From positions 248,001-312,000 of the forward strand of contig JARVKI010000008.1 in NCBI GenBank assembly GCA_036674765.1: a stretch of DNA of 64,000 nt. Reading direction: 5' to 3'. Source of the stretch: Seiridium cupressi. Its lineage: Eukaryota > Ascomycota > Sordariomycetes > Amphisphaeriales > Sporocadaceae. Made by a program: the position numbers and the translations under genes. Below the pieces are notes generated by a model that was not told the origin of the DNA, ran no database searches, and worked only from the letters and a program-made list of their open reading frames with translations. Position 1 is the stretch's first letter. Every line of letters begins with the position of its first letter. Shown here piece after piece: positions 36,761-46,308 of this stretch.

Positions 36761-38394
36761 TTCAATGGCACATCTTACTACTGCCAATTCGATGGCCCAG
36801 AGCTTGTTGATTTCGTGAGCAGCAGCATCACGCCAACATTTGCGATAGAGCCTACAAACTCGGCAACTCTGGATGTGACCGGTAGCTTCACACTCACCGA
36901 CGGTAAGTAATTGCACGGTTAAGACCCCAACGCATAGACTCCGCTAATTCGCATCACTGATTTAGTTCCGGGCCAGACCTGAACTTTCCCTGCCTATGCA
37001 ACATATACACCGATTGTGACCCGGGTAGGAGGCACTGAGAGCTTTGCATGCAGCCCGCTCCCATTGGCGACGACATACACTGGGATTACTTGCGACTCGG
37101 TGACATGGAATCAACTTTCGACAGGCACATACCAGTTGATGTTCAGTGATGCCGGGATATATCAGACTACCTTGGTTGCAAACACTTTCGTTATTACGAC
37201 ACCGACTACGGTGACGGAAACAGACTTCATAAGCGTGACTGCATCAACCACGATTTCACCTGCTGTAAGTGATTAACCACGAAATTTCTCGGTTTTGTAA
37301 GCTTTGCTGACCATTGGGGCTACCCTGTGGACGTATAGCCGACTACTACTGAGACTGTCACTTCTACTACCTCGGTTGACACAATTTCATCAACACCACC
37401 TGCCGAGCCGTCAAGCACCGCATTTGAAACGGTCTTCTCAACAACTGTGGTATCGGTTTCTACCTCGACGCCAGCCCCATTGTCCACCGAGACAGTCAAC
37501 GAATACACATCGACTGAGACTTCTACAATCTCTCTTTCAGCCGATCCGGCATCCATGGTAACGGTATCCGTCAAAAACTGCGCCTCTAGCCCTTCCACGG
37601 TTTCTTCGGCAACGGCATCTACAAGCTCTTCAACTGCCTCTTCCACAACGTCGTCCACAACTTCCTCCGCAGTCGCACCTGCTGCAACCTGTGTCAACTG
37701 GGCGGAATGCGTCACTCCCAATGGAGCCACCTACACACTAACGTGCTCGGCCTTACTCGTTGGTGATGAGATCTCAAAGAGCTATCAGAAGGACTACGAC
37801 TCCTGTGCTTCTGAGTGCGAATCGTCCGGAGACTGTACAGCGTTCTCGTGGTCAGCCAATAAGAAATGTGGCGGCGGCAAGTGCACCTTGCTGAGTTTTG
37901 TCGAGAACTCAGTGCCAGGCGCACCAAAAGACGTCTCAGGAACGAGGACCAATGCAATTTCGCTGCCCAGACGCAACCTGAACACGGATCTCTGGACTTT
38001 GAAGAACAAACCGGTGTTCATGCCGCGCAATGAAATACCAGCTCGTGACGTCTCGCACTGCACTACATGCCATCCCGATTACACCTACCCGCCCGTGCCC
38101 ACGAGCACTACTATAGTCACTGTCATCGTGGATACCACGACAATAACTCCTGAGCCTTCGGGGGTGTCGACGGACGTCACGTTGGTTGGCGCGACCACTA
38201 CAGAGGTCGAAGCCACTCAGACAAGCGGCGTCACCACCTCGACGGTGACCACTGACACCACAAGCTTCTCAACAACCACACTGGAGCCCACTATCACTAC
38301 CTTCACCGCCAGCGTCATCTCAACAGCTTTCACCACCATCACGCCAAGCCCCGTCATCGCTAGCACCGTGACTATCACTTATTGCAATTACTGA
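36761..38394 (+). pseudogene. Ser/Thr-rich mucin with apple/PAN-like module, decayed 5' end
   Basis: Coding-like sequence begins directly after an in-frame TAA (36758-36760) with FNGTSYYCQFDGPELVDF and runs to a GTAAGT donor at 36903. With the better acceptor (intron 36903-36965) the next exon meets TGA at 36980-36982. An alternative acceptor at 37028 skips that stop. The remainder is intact: exon to 37264, intron 37265-37338, exon 37339-38394. It encodes long Thr/Ser repeats, a Cys-rich apple/PAN-like block (YDSCASECESSGDCTAFSW...CGGGKCTLLS) and more Thr/Val/Ser. Such proteins are secreted and wall-associated. No ATG or signal peptide fits the 5' end, so I call it a 5'-decayed gene. A missed exon would change this. 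Confidence 0.6.
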
Positions 38395-38809
38395 TGGTCA
38401 CGCATCATAATTAGGGCAACGTGAGGTTGACAGACTGCCCTTTTGATTCATTTTGTGTATCATATTATAGACTCATCCATACGGTAAACCTTACAGAAAG
38501 GACAGCAGTTATGACTGATCAGTTGATAGGTTAAAATTTATACTATTAATTTGTTATAATTAATACAATACTTAATTGGGGCTTTATACCTAGTCGTGTA
38601 CATATATGGCCATAGTTATAATAATTGATTTTCTATATAGCGCTATACCACATCTTGTTTGATAAATGTAGTAACAATATTTTATTTCTTTTCCGCAATA
38701 AAAGTTGGACTGAAAGAATGTGCACTATTCGAAGTTACCATGTGGTATATGGAAGCAACACTCATTATCTACTTCGAGCATGTTGGATCGCCTCGTCCCC
38801 GCGGGGTTG
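38395..38809. other. AT-rich convergent intergenic region
   Basis: This gap between the mucin-like gene (plus) and the acyltransferase (minus) is strongly AT-rich around 38510-38660. Both 3' ends fall here. No gene seen. Confidence 0.5.
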
Positions 38810-40441
38810 CTATGTGTTCATATCGATCTTCAATCGACCTTCGTCTCCAACTTTAAGACAGTCTTGTACTAGAAATTTGGCAAGCTTAATACCACCTTCG
38901 TCAACTGCTCTCCAGAACAAATCGGCAACTATTATAGAGATCGCCAACGTACTAAGGTACACGACTAAGGGGCCGTTCCGAGAGTAGGCATCGATGTAGT
39001 GGAGATAGCTGTAAAGATATCTTCCGTAGGAATATAGTACCATCCAATGTAAAAGAAAGAACGAATAGCCGATCTCACCAAGATAGATCAGCTCAGGACG
39101 CGACAGTAGTCGCTTCGCCCAAGGAAGGCCTTGGAGAGCCCAGAACATCAAGACAACCCCAACACTGTACAGGTATCTGCGGCTGTGATCGCCTTCGTAA
39201 AATCCATCAGAGGCCCACGTCTCTGGTATGATGACCCGTCTAAGCAGAACGTATGGCTGCTGTGTGGTAGAGCCCCAAACTGGCCAGCCAAGAAATACTG
39301 TCGAAACAATCAAAGCCAAGGTGCGGATGGCGACGGAGAAGTGTTTTGTCCATGGCTTGCAAGGCTGCGGCTGAAGACTATTCGACGTGGAAGGAATACG
39401 GGTCTCAGCGAGGAGCAGTCCACTAAAGAAGCAAGACATCTCCCAATAATGGCGCGGGCTGCATATGACCCAGAGCGCGAGACCAAGGAACATGGCCTTC
39501 CTAATCGTTGGAGTGAGCCTGCATGTCACCAAGCACGCCATATATACGGCCAAAGACCCACGATACTGGTGTGGGATGGTCCAGCAGTGACTCCATCCCT
39601 CTGGTTCACCATTCGCCCAGGAGAAGTCAAACGGGTCCATGCCAGAAAGGGCATCTACCGCAAACCGACTGAGATGCTTGAAAAACGCCGAGAGACTACT
39701 GTCATCATCTTGTCTCCATCTGTTCATCGCCTTCGGCGCTTCGTACCACGGCAGTACCCACGTGAGGACGGCAGTCATGAGTCCAAACGCAAGCATCGGA
39801 GTAAATAACCGGATCCCACGTCGGAGGACCGAAGAAGAGAGTCTGGTGAGAAACTCGTCTGCAGGCGTTCCTGCACGGATCATGCGGAGTGGCGAATATG
39901 CTAGGACGTAGCCTGAAAGTACAAAGAAAAGGGCGACCATGCCATCTCCCGCATAGACGACTCTGATGATGGGCATCTGGAGCACATTCTTGATCACGTC
40001 TGGCGCCCCGTATGCCCTAAGCGACCAGGGGCACAGGAGATAGAGAACGTGTTGGTTGAAGACAATGAGGCAGGCAACCCCTCGAAGGCCATTTATATAA
40101 GATGTTGGTGTGGCTCGGGGAAGGCTGCGGCGAGTCTTGCCCAGCGGAGCTGCTATGCAAAACGGCACTACTGTCCAGAACATTTCCAATGTTGCCGCTA
40201 ATAGTGATCTTGGTGATGATGGTAGTCTTGGCAGCATACTCGTGGATGTTTTGCTTATTATCCTTTCTTCGCCCGCTGGCGAGATGTTTTTCTGGTCAAC
40301 AAGATCCTGGCATGTCTGGTTGCTATTCTCCAAGCTTTGGGAAGTAGCCCCAAGTCGTTTTCGAACCATGAGCAACGAGATTGATGTTACGAATTTGGTG
40401 AAGGACGTGGTATCCAATTTCCATCCCGCTGTGTAATCCAA
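38810..40441 (-). CDS. Acyltransferase 3 family integral membrane protein
   Basis: A single exon of 543 residues. After a polar N-terminus of about 105 residues the typical family opening appears: YINGLRGVACLIVFNQH, with Arg120 and the catalytic-type His131. FFVLSGYVLAY follows, then about ten membrane helices in total and a conserved late GEIGYSFFLLHW motif. The family transfers acyl groups, usually acetyl, to sugars, polyketides or other small molecules at membranes. In fungi many are found in secondary-metabolite clusters. The substrate cannot be inferred. The gene is divergent from the GT34 remnant and converges on the mucin-like locus. Confidence 0.88.
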   Translation of the reverse strand: MDYTAGWKLDTTSFTKFVTSISLLMVRKRLGATSQSLENSNQTCQDLVDQKNISPAGEERIISKTSTSMLPRLPSSPRSLLAATLEMFWTVVPFCIAAPLGKTRRSLPRATPTSYINGLRGVACLIVFNQHVLYLLCPWSLRAYGAPDVIKNVLQMPIIRVVYAGDGMVALFFVLSGYVLAYSPLRMIRAGTPADEFLTRLSSSVLRRGIRLFTPMLAFGLMTAVLTWVLPWYEAPKAMNRWRQDDDSSLSAFFKHLSRFAVDALSGMDPFDFSWANGEPEGWSHCWTIPHQYRGSLAVYMACLVTCRLTPTIRKAMFLGLALWVICSPRHYWEMSCFFSGLLLAETRIPSTSNSLQPQPCKPWTKHFSVAIRTLALIVSTVFLGWPVWGSTTQQPYVLLRRVIIPETWASDGFYEGDHSRRYLYSVGVVLMFWALQGLPWAKRLLSRPELIYLGEIGYSFFLLHWMVLYSYGRYLYSYLHYIDAYSRNGPLVVYLSTLAISIIVADLFWRAVDEGGIKLAKFLVQDCLKVGDEGRLKIDMNT

Positions 40442-41212
40442 ACTAATTGTCAGCGGATGAAGAAATCACTGCCCCTAGTTTTGAAGACACCCAAGCAACC
40501 CAGGAGGCAAGCGAGACAGATAATTCACTTCCTCGGAGTTTGACTTTTAGCAAGCTATAATTTCCCCTATTGCCTCTCCTTGCCTTTTATGGATAAGTGG
40601 GGGCCGACCATTGGCTTGGTGCTGGCGTTGGGAGCTGACTGCTAGCTCAAGTCCATTGTACGGGACAGAGTCTGAGCGGGAAACTGCACACTGCCCCACG
40701 TATTTCGTCAAAAATTTAACGAATATCTATAAAAGAAATCGAGAAAAAGCCGCAAAATTCTTAAACCTCGTAAATAGGTTAATTACTTTATGTCCTATAG
40801 GCTGGTATTTTTGAAAGACTTTAATTTTGCTGTTTTATTGAGTTATATACCTACGAACTTATTGCGGCTCAAAGAAGTGTGCAGTTTTCCGCTCAGACCT
40901 CCTGGGGAACGGCAGCTCAGCCGAAATGGACGAGTCAAGTCAATTCCGACTGGCACTAATAGTGTCAAGCCACCCAAACAGGGGTAGCCCCCAAAACTGT
41001 CCGCAACAGAACACCAGTATCTGCACAATATAGTCATTATTCTGGACATATCGATCAAAATCGCAAAGAGGGCTTCGGAGACCAATTCTTATGATGCCAT
41101 TTATGACAGCGCGAACACACTGAGGCACCGCTGACTTCTTCTTTGAGGACTCCCGCCTGTGCTCATCGCCAATCCGATGTCTCTTCGGCTGCGCTCAGTC
41201 TTTCGTTATTGA
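40442..41212. other. Intergenic region with an AT-rich patch
   Basis: The region between the divergent acyltransferase and GT34 contains an AT-rich segment at about 40700-40870. The missing 5' exons of the GT34 gene should lie here, but no ATG-led exon fits. No transposon ends could be found. Confidence 0.45.
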
Positions 41213-42268
41213 TCCGCGAACGCCCTTCGTAGCCATAAAACACACAATGACCGATACGGTTATTTACATCACGTGCTGCGTCGGACCCTACTCTCAGTGC
41301 AATATTCCAAGCCGGCTTACGTGTTGTCTGTCATCCTTCAGGAACTGGTAAAGCCGCCATCTGAGCGTTTGGAATGGCTCGTGTACGTATTATCATGACG
41401 CCAACTTGTTCCACTAGATGCTAATCGGAAATTCAATATGGCACGATGCCGACCTTGTCCTGATGAACTCGGAAATCCCCTTGGAAGTATTTCTTCCGCC
41501 AGCCAAGTTTGACCACATTCATTTGATTTTCACAAGTGATCTTGGTGGACTAAACAGCGGCGTTTTCTTCATCCGTGTCAATGAATGGGCCGTCTCATAC
41601 TTGACCGCATCTGTCTCGTACAAGTCTTGGGATCCCAACTTCCCCTCCATGAACGAAGAGCAGGCCATAATGGATGCCATCTCACAAAGGGTAAGAGTGA
41701 TAATTATCACGCAGGTAGCACAATTTCACTAACGGCTTACGTGCTTTAGGACCCTTGGAAATCCCATGTCATGCATGTGCCACAGCGCTGGTTCAATTCC
41801 TATGAAGATCGTGGCGTAAATGATGAGCCGCCGCCGGAATGGAACTGGTACACTCATTCCTTCAAGCCGGGCTGTTTGCTTATTCATTTCCCTGGCACAG
41901 GCAGTGCCAAGACCGACCTGATGAGAGAGTGGATGTCAAAGAAAGCAGAAGAACCCGAAAAATACAACGTATCGTTTTTGGAAACTAGCTATCCTGAAGA
42001 AATTGCTTCCTTTTGGGAGCACGAAGCACCACTCGAGGCCGAGAGCCAGAGAACATTCTGGCACAGGCTTACAGTGATCCAATATGAGGGGCCGGCGGTA
42101 GACCAGGCACGCGATCAGGCTGTAGAAGAAGTAAAGTCTAGTTTGCACGGCGAACCGGACAAGATTGAGACAGCCGTGAAGGCAAAGGTGGATGAATTCA
42201 AAAAGCATAAGATCGACCACTTACGAGCGGCTGTGAAAGCCGAAGCCGAAAAAAGCTTGGCCCACTGA
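41213..42268 (+). pseudogene. GT34-family glycosyltransferase, 5'-truncated with broken splice acceptor
   Basis: The reading opens after TGA (41210-41212) with ALRSHKTHNDRYGYLHHVLRR...SKPAYVLSVIL...RLEWLV, a typical GT34 (Gma12/Mnn10) N-terminal lobe. A GTACGT donor lies at 41383. The family's next residues, WHDADLVLMN with the metal-binding DxD, begin at 41438, but the bases before it read CAAT instead of an AG acceptor. The 55-bp length and a CTAAT branch site otherwise fit an intron. The second intron, 41691-41749, is normal. The rest encodes DLGGLNSGVFFIR, HVPQRWFNSYED and GCLLIHFPGTGSAKT. The segments total 313 residues in one frame. GT34 enzymes add hexoses in the Golgi. The membrane anchor and start are not visible, so this is probably a pseudogene or a fragment. 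Confidence 0.6.
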
Positions 42269-43414
42269 GCGTGCTGGGGTATTCATACACCAGAGCTTGG
42301 TAGATTGCGGGAATGGTGGCACAAGCATGCGTGTGATTGAAATTTTGCATTTGAGGCGAGGGAAGTGTTGCTCGTCAACATATCACATCCGTTATGCGTT
42401 GGGTGCCTCGGTAATATTCCACGCGTCATAGATTCATCAAAGAATATCAACGTTGCCAAGCCTCTGTCTTCTATATTCCACTATACTCTCTGAGCCGACA
42501 AGGCAATTTTTTGCCGAAAAGGCTGATCGAATAAAAACGATCGTCGTCCTATTTTTGTCGGCAATAAGGCCTGAATGCGATCCCTCCATCAATGACTGCG
42601 AGCGTTGCCGAGAGAAAAATTCCCAAACAATCGCTTCGCTCTCGAGACTCGTCTACAATGTCTCGTGTTGAACTCGAAGTTATCTTAGAGAGAATCTGAC
42701 TCTGCGCATGTAGTTTCGGACATTTCGACCATTCTAAGCGAGCTGAGACGTATGTATCACGGAAGACAAGAATGATTTCTGTAGGGAAAAACTATTGCAG
42801 CAGGTCGGCCTAGCCATGATGCGGAGTGAAAGGCTACACGGTATCGCTCAAGTAGATCATCACCGGGAATCTGAAGAGTGAAATATTCTAGCAGATCTGC
42901 GTGACTTTCCCAAGCACCGTGAGCTAATAGAGCTAGACTTACTGGAGATCAAGGCAGCTAGGAACAGAGTACGCGTCGTTCTCAACCATGGTATCCATAG
43001 GAGGTACAGCATCATAGCGGTCGATATTGGTTGCATCCCTATCTCTATCTCCGCCTGTAAATAAAAGAATTACGCGAAATATGGTTAATACTTCCTCCTC
43101 ACATATGGCAATGACCTCAAGCCCGTTGAAAACTGCAGAAAAGAACAGACGAGAAGTGAAATTTCGCCCTAAGCGGCGGGCTTCACATCCCGTTCACATC
43201 CACGCACCTGGTAGCCGCGTTGCCCTGCACCCTGACTGGCCCAAAAACCGAAGCTCAACCGAAAGGGCATATGTAGCTACCTAACGTCCTCTATTTTCGA
43301 CAGCGTCTGAGGCTATGGGTTTGATGGCTTCGGGGTAAGCGGACGGAGCTCGCTCACGGTTGCCGACACCTCCACATCTTACCCATGGGCCGCCGAGGAC
43401 CATCCTGTCACCCA

Positions 43415-43663
43415 TATCTTTTTTTTTCCTACTTTTTTTCTCTCCCTCCTTCTCCATCTCCCTCTCTCTCGTCTTCTAAATCTTCCCTGCTCTTTCCATT
43501 AATTCCTGCGGTTATTTACTCATATGCTTGGTGGACGCCATAATTTACGAGTTTCTGAACACCCTCATCTACGATCCATCTCTTTGCGTTCACCATCGGG
43601 TCGCGTTTTTAGCATCGCCTCGCTCTTTTCGGTTTGATGTTTTTTTTTTTTTTTTTTTTTTTT
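43415..43663 (+). promoter_or_regulatory. CT-rich tract and T24 run, promoter-like
   Basis: CT-rich leaders upstream of the start codon are common in highly expressed filamentous fungal genes. This one has pyrimidine blocks at 43415-43500 and T24 at 43640-43663, followed 63 nt later by ACAATGG at 43722-43728 and a 19-codon frame. No long gene follows, so the target is unclear. Confidence 0.4.
43640..43663. repeat. 24-bp T homopolymer
   Basis: An uninterrupted T24 run. It is likely length-variable, and sequencing may misjudge its exact length. Confidence 0.9.
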
Positions 43664-44568
43664 CTCATTTGCATTCCTTGGCGGATTCGTCTCGACTTGT
43701 GACATTACTGCCTACCAAAAGCACAATGGGCAAGGAGAATGAGCCTTTAGGGATCGGTGAAGAACTCCTAGTAGTAGTACTGTAACTGTCTCTGCTCCTG
43801 AAGGCTTCTTGACACGCGTAGCATTACCAGCCACAATGCTGTGACATTATCACAAGCAAAGATAGGCGCGAAAATTGTATCCCGGTGGCTAAAATATCTC
43901 GACCGAGATCCAGACGGCCCTCGGTGGATGGGGCGTGTCACCTCTCGCGAACCTGTGGATAAATCGATCGGAGAAAGGCATAAGACTGGCTCACCACTCG
44001 TCTAAAGAGATGGTCTGCCTCAGTTCCGCCCCGGCGCAGCATGACAAGCGGCCCAGCGGCTCAGGATTTGGAAGGGCGCGTGGCCATTTTCGCAAATATA
44101 ACGCGCACGCACCCTTGTTATTGACCCACGTACGAGATGGAATGACAAAGGGTTGTCTGTTTGTACACACAAAGGTCCCCAACTTGAGCATCGTGATGTA
44201 AAGGAGTCACATGGCTTTGGACAGTCACTTTACCGATTGCACAACTGAGGCTCTGCTATAATATTGTGATGCAGAAGTGGGCACATACCCTCAAGATAAC
44301 TAGGGCCCGTTATGTCCATCCGGATGTGGTGATGGCGTCCACTTAAGATATACAAGCACTCTAGGTAGTTGGTAGATAAGGAGGAGCTGATCCCATGTCA
44401 AATCCCATTACCAGGAGTGATTCTTCATTCAATCTAAATACGCATGCTAAACTTCCATTAGACGGACCAAAAGTCACATCGCCATGTCCCAGCACTCTAT
44501 ATCTATCCAATCCATTTCTAGCAGGAAGTAAGTAAATTCCAGACCATGCACCCATCGCATTAGCCATG

Positions 44569-46308
44569 TCATGATAGTAAACAATCAACCACCCCGGCTA
44601 CCTCATTATCGATCTGCTCAGCGAGAACTTCTAGCTCCGCAGCACTCATCAGCACTTCGTTGGCGCTAAGCCGAATCTCCAGCACACCACCTCCGACTTC
44701 TTCACGCTCGCAGCCGACGTCTACGAACACGTTGTTCTTCCTCATGACCGTGCTGGTGTCGAGCTTGTCGACTGTCGTCAGACCTGGTATGGCAGACGCA
44801 GCACTATATTCGGTTCGCATGCCCAGGTCCATCCGCTCCCAGGGCTGGTTGTCGTCGACGGGCGGTGTTCCTGCCGGCGTACCCTGCAGCTTGCTGTTCC
44901 AAAGGATGTTCAAGTATGTGTTGAACGGCACGCTATCACCGACATCAGCCCAACGCAGCACGTCGCGGAGGCGGGACTGTTCGTAGGGAACCTGAGCGTC
45001 GAGGTGCTCATGGACCGACTTCAGAGACTTGATGAGCTCGGACTTGCTGTCGTCAAGTTCATGAGAGACGTCAACGTCTTCCGGAATGGTGGTTGGTAGC
45101 ATGGTGGAACAGGGCCCGATGAGTTCATCAACCCTGTCAACCATGTCAATCGAGTCCCGGCCGCTGTGGAAGCACCCGAACACTGGGCGCTTAGAGCCTG
45201 TTCTTTCGGCTAGGATGTGACTGAAAGCCAGGTAGATAACTGTAGGTGGCGTCACACCAATTGCTTCGGCTGCCTTCTCCAGAGTAGAAGTGTTAGTCTT
45301 GGTGCCCCTGACGAGAATCTCGTTCTTTTTGAGTGGGTTTCCTTCGAGATCCGTCTCTGGCCGCACGATGGTGTCTTCGCAGTCCCGTAGGGTATCTTTC
45401 CAGAATTCCTCCTCAGCATCTCGGTCATGAGTAAACAGTGTCTCCTTCACGAAGTTCCTGAAAGATGGCGCTTTAGATATGACCGGCTTTCCCTGGTACA
45501 GCTCGGTGAGCTCATGCACAATCAGTCCCATGCTACGCGTGTCACAGGCTGCATGATGGATTGTAATGAGGACAGCATCTCCCTCTTGCACATCGCCCTG
45601 TACAAGAGTGAGCCTGGTAGGCGGTGTCTTCAAAGAAGATGGCTTCTTCGCAAGCTTCCTCAGCTCGGCCCTGACACGCTCCTCTAGTGTGCCTTCGTGA
45701 CGCGCGGCCTTTGAGAATGTGGCGTAGTTACTTGCACCGCTGGTCTGTCGCAGCACCACGGTGAAGGCCTCGTCTGGCCGCACAGCCACCAGTGTAGATC
45801 GCATGATGGGGTGCCGCCGCCGGAGTACAGCCCATGCGCCGCGCAGTCGGTGCTCGTCGACTGGCACCCTGGTGCGGAATGCCCAAGTAGGTTCGGCCAG
45901 CGTCCGGCCACTCGTGAGCCAGCTCGCTAGGTGAAACTCCTGGCCCGGCAGCACGGGCATCACGGCCTCGACGGATGTATCATGGATACCCAGCATGGCG
46001 ACGGCTTTCTGCCGGTCAGATACGCTGACAAGGTTTTCGACCGAGGTGGTGGGTTGCCGCTCCAGTCCACCAGGTCTCGCACTAGGATCGTGCGAGTGTA
46101 CGACTTCATACAGAGGCGTGACGGGGGTGCTACCAAAGGGGGTCGCATCGCCGTTCTGCATGGGCGTAAATGGGTGGGAAGTGGTATCCTTGACATCCAT
46201 CTTGCTCATGCCTCTGGATGGCATGCGAACGAGGAAGCTCTCCCTGTGCTGGCGGTCTCCGTTGGCGGCGCCCTCGGGGGGCTTCACGTCACTGCTCTGC
46301 TGAGCCAT
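44569..46308 (-). CDS. Stand-alone NRPS-type condensation domain protein
   Basis: A single exon of 579 residues. Residues 1-100 are polar and Pro/Thr-rich (FTPMQNGDATPFGSTPVTPLY). From about 115 a condensation-domain fold is readable: VMPVLPGQEFHL, the active-site motif HHAACDT (His251, His252, Asp256; the usual final Gly is Thr), FWKDTL, and the late VFGCFHSGRDSI...ELIGPCSTMLPTTI. No adenylation, carrier or thioesterase domain precedes or follows. Condensation domains join aminoacyl or acyl thioesters to amines or alcohols. The motif style resembles C domains of fungal siderophore synthetases. It could be a free-standing ester/amide-forming enzyme or a remnant of an NRPS, though the intact frame and clear start favour a functional gene. 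Confidence 0.8.
   Translation of the reverse strand: MAQQSSDVKPPEGAANGDRQHRESFLVRMPSRGMSKMDVKDTTSHPFTPMQNGDATPFGSTPVTPLYEVVHSHDPSARPGGLERQPTTSVENLVSVSDRQKAVAMLGIHDTSVEAVMPVLPGQEFHLASWLTSGRTLAEPTWAFRTRVPVDEHRLRGAWAVLRRRHPIMRSTLVAVRPDEAFTVVLRQTSGASNYATFSKAARHEGTLEERVRAELRKLAKKPSSLKTPPTRLTLVQGDVQEGDAVLITIHHAACDTRSMGLIVHELTELYQGKPVISKAPSFRNFVKETLFTHDRDAEEEFWKDTLRDCEDTIVRPETDLEGNPLKKNEILVRGTKTNTSTLEKAAEAIGVTPPTVIYLAFSHILAERTGSKRPVFGCFHSGRDSIDMVDRVDELIGPCSTMLPTTIPEDVDVSHELDDSKSELIKSLKSVHEHLDAQVPYEQSRLRDVLRWADVGDSVPFNTYLNILWNSKLQGTPAGTPPVDDNQPWERMDLGMRTEYSAASAIPGLTTVDKLDTSTVMRKNNVFVDVGCEREEVGGGVLEIRLSANEVLMSAAELEVLAEQIDNEVAGVVDCLLS

Larger units (their letters stand above)
42269..44568. other. Intergenic region with a promoter-like CT-rich tract
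   Basis: No supportable gene. CT-rich sequence at 43415-43500 and a 24-T run at 43640-43663 resemble the leader of a strongly expressed fungal gene on the plus strand. Only a 19-codon frame follows (43726-43785). The rest is stop-rich. The 44361-44588 minus open frame overlaps the 3' end of the condensation-domain gene and shows no motif. Confidence 0.5.

Noticed and set aside
39131..39808. 225-codon plus-strand open frame
   Set aside because: It is a shadow of the acyltransferase-3 gene on the opposite strand.
44361..44588. 75-codon minus-strand open frame after the condensation-domain gene
   Set aside because: It overlaps the gene's 3' end and shows no motif. It is probably 3' UTR.
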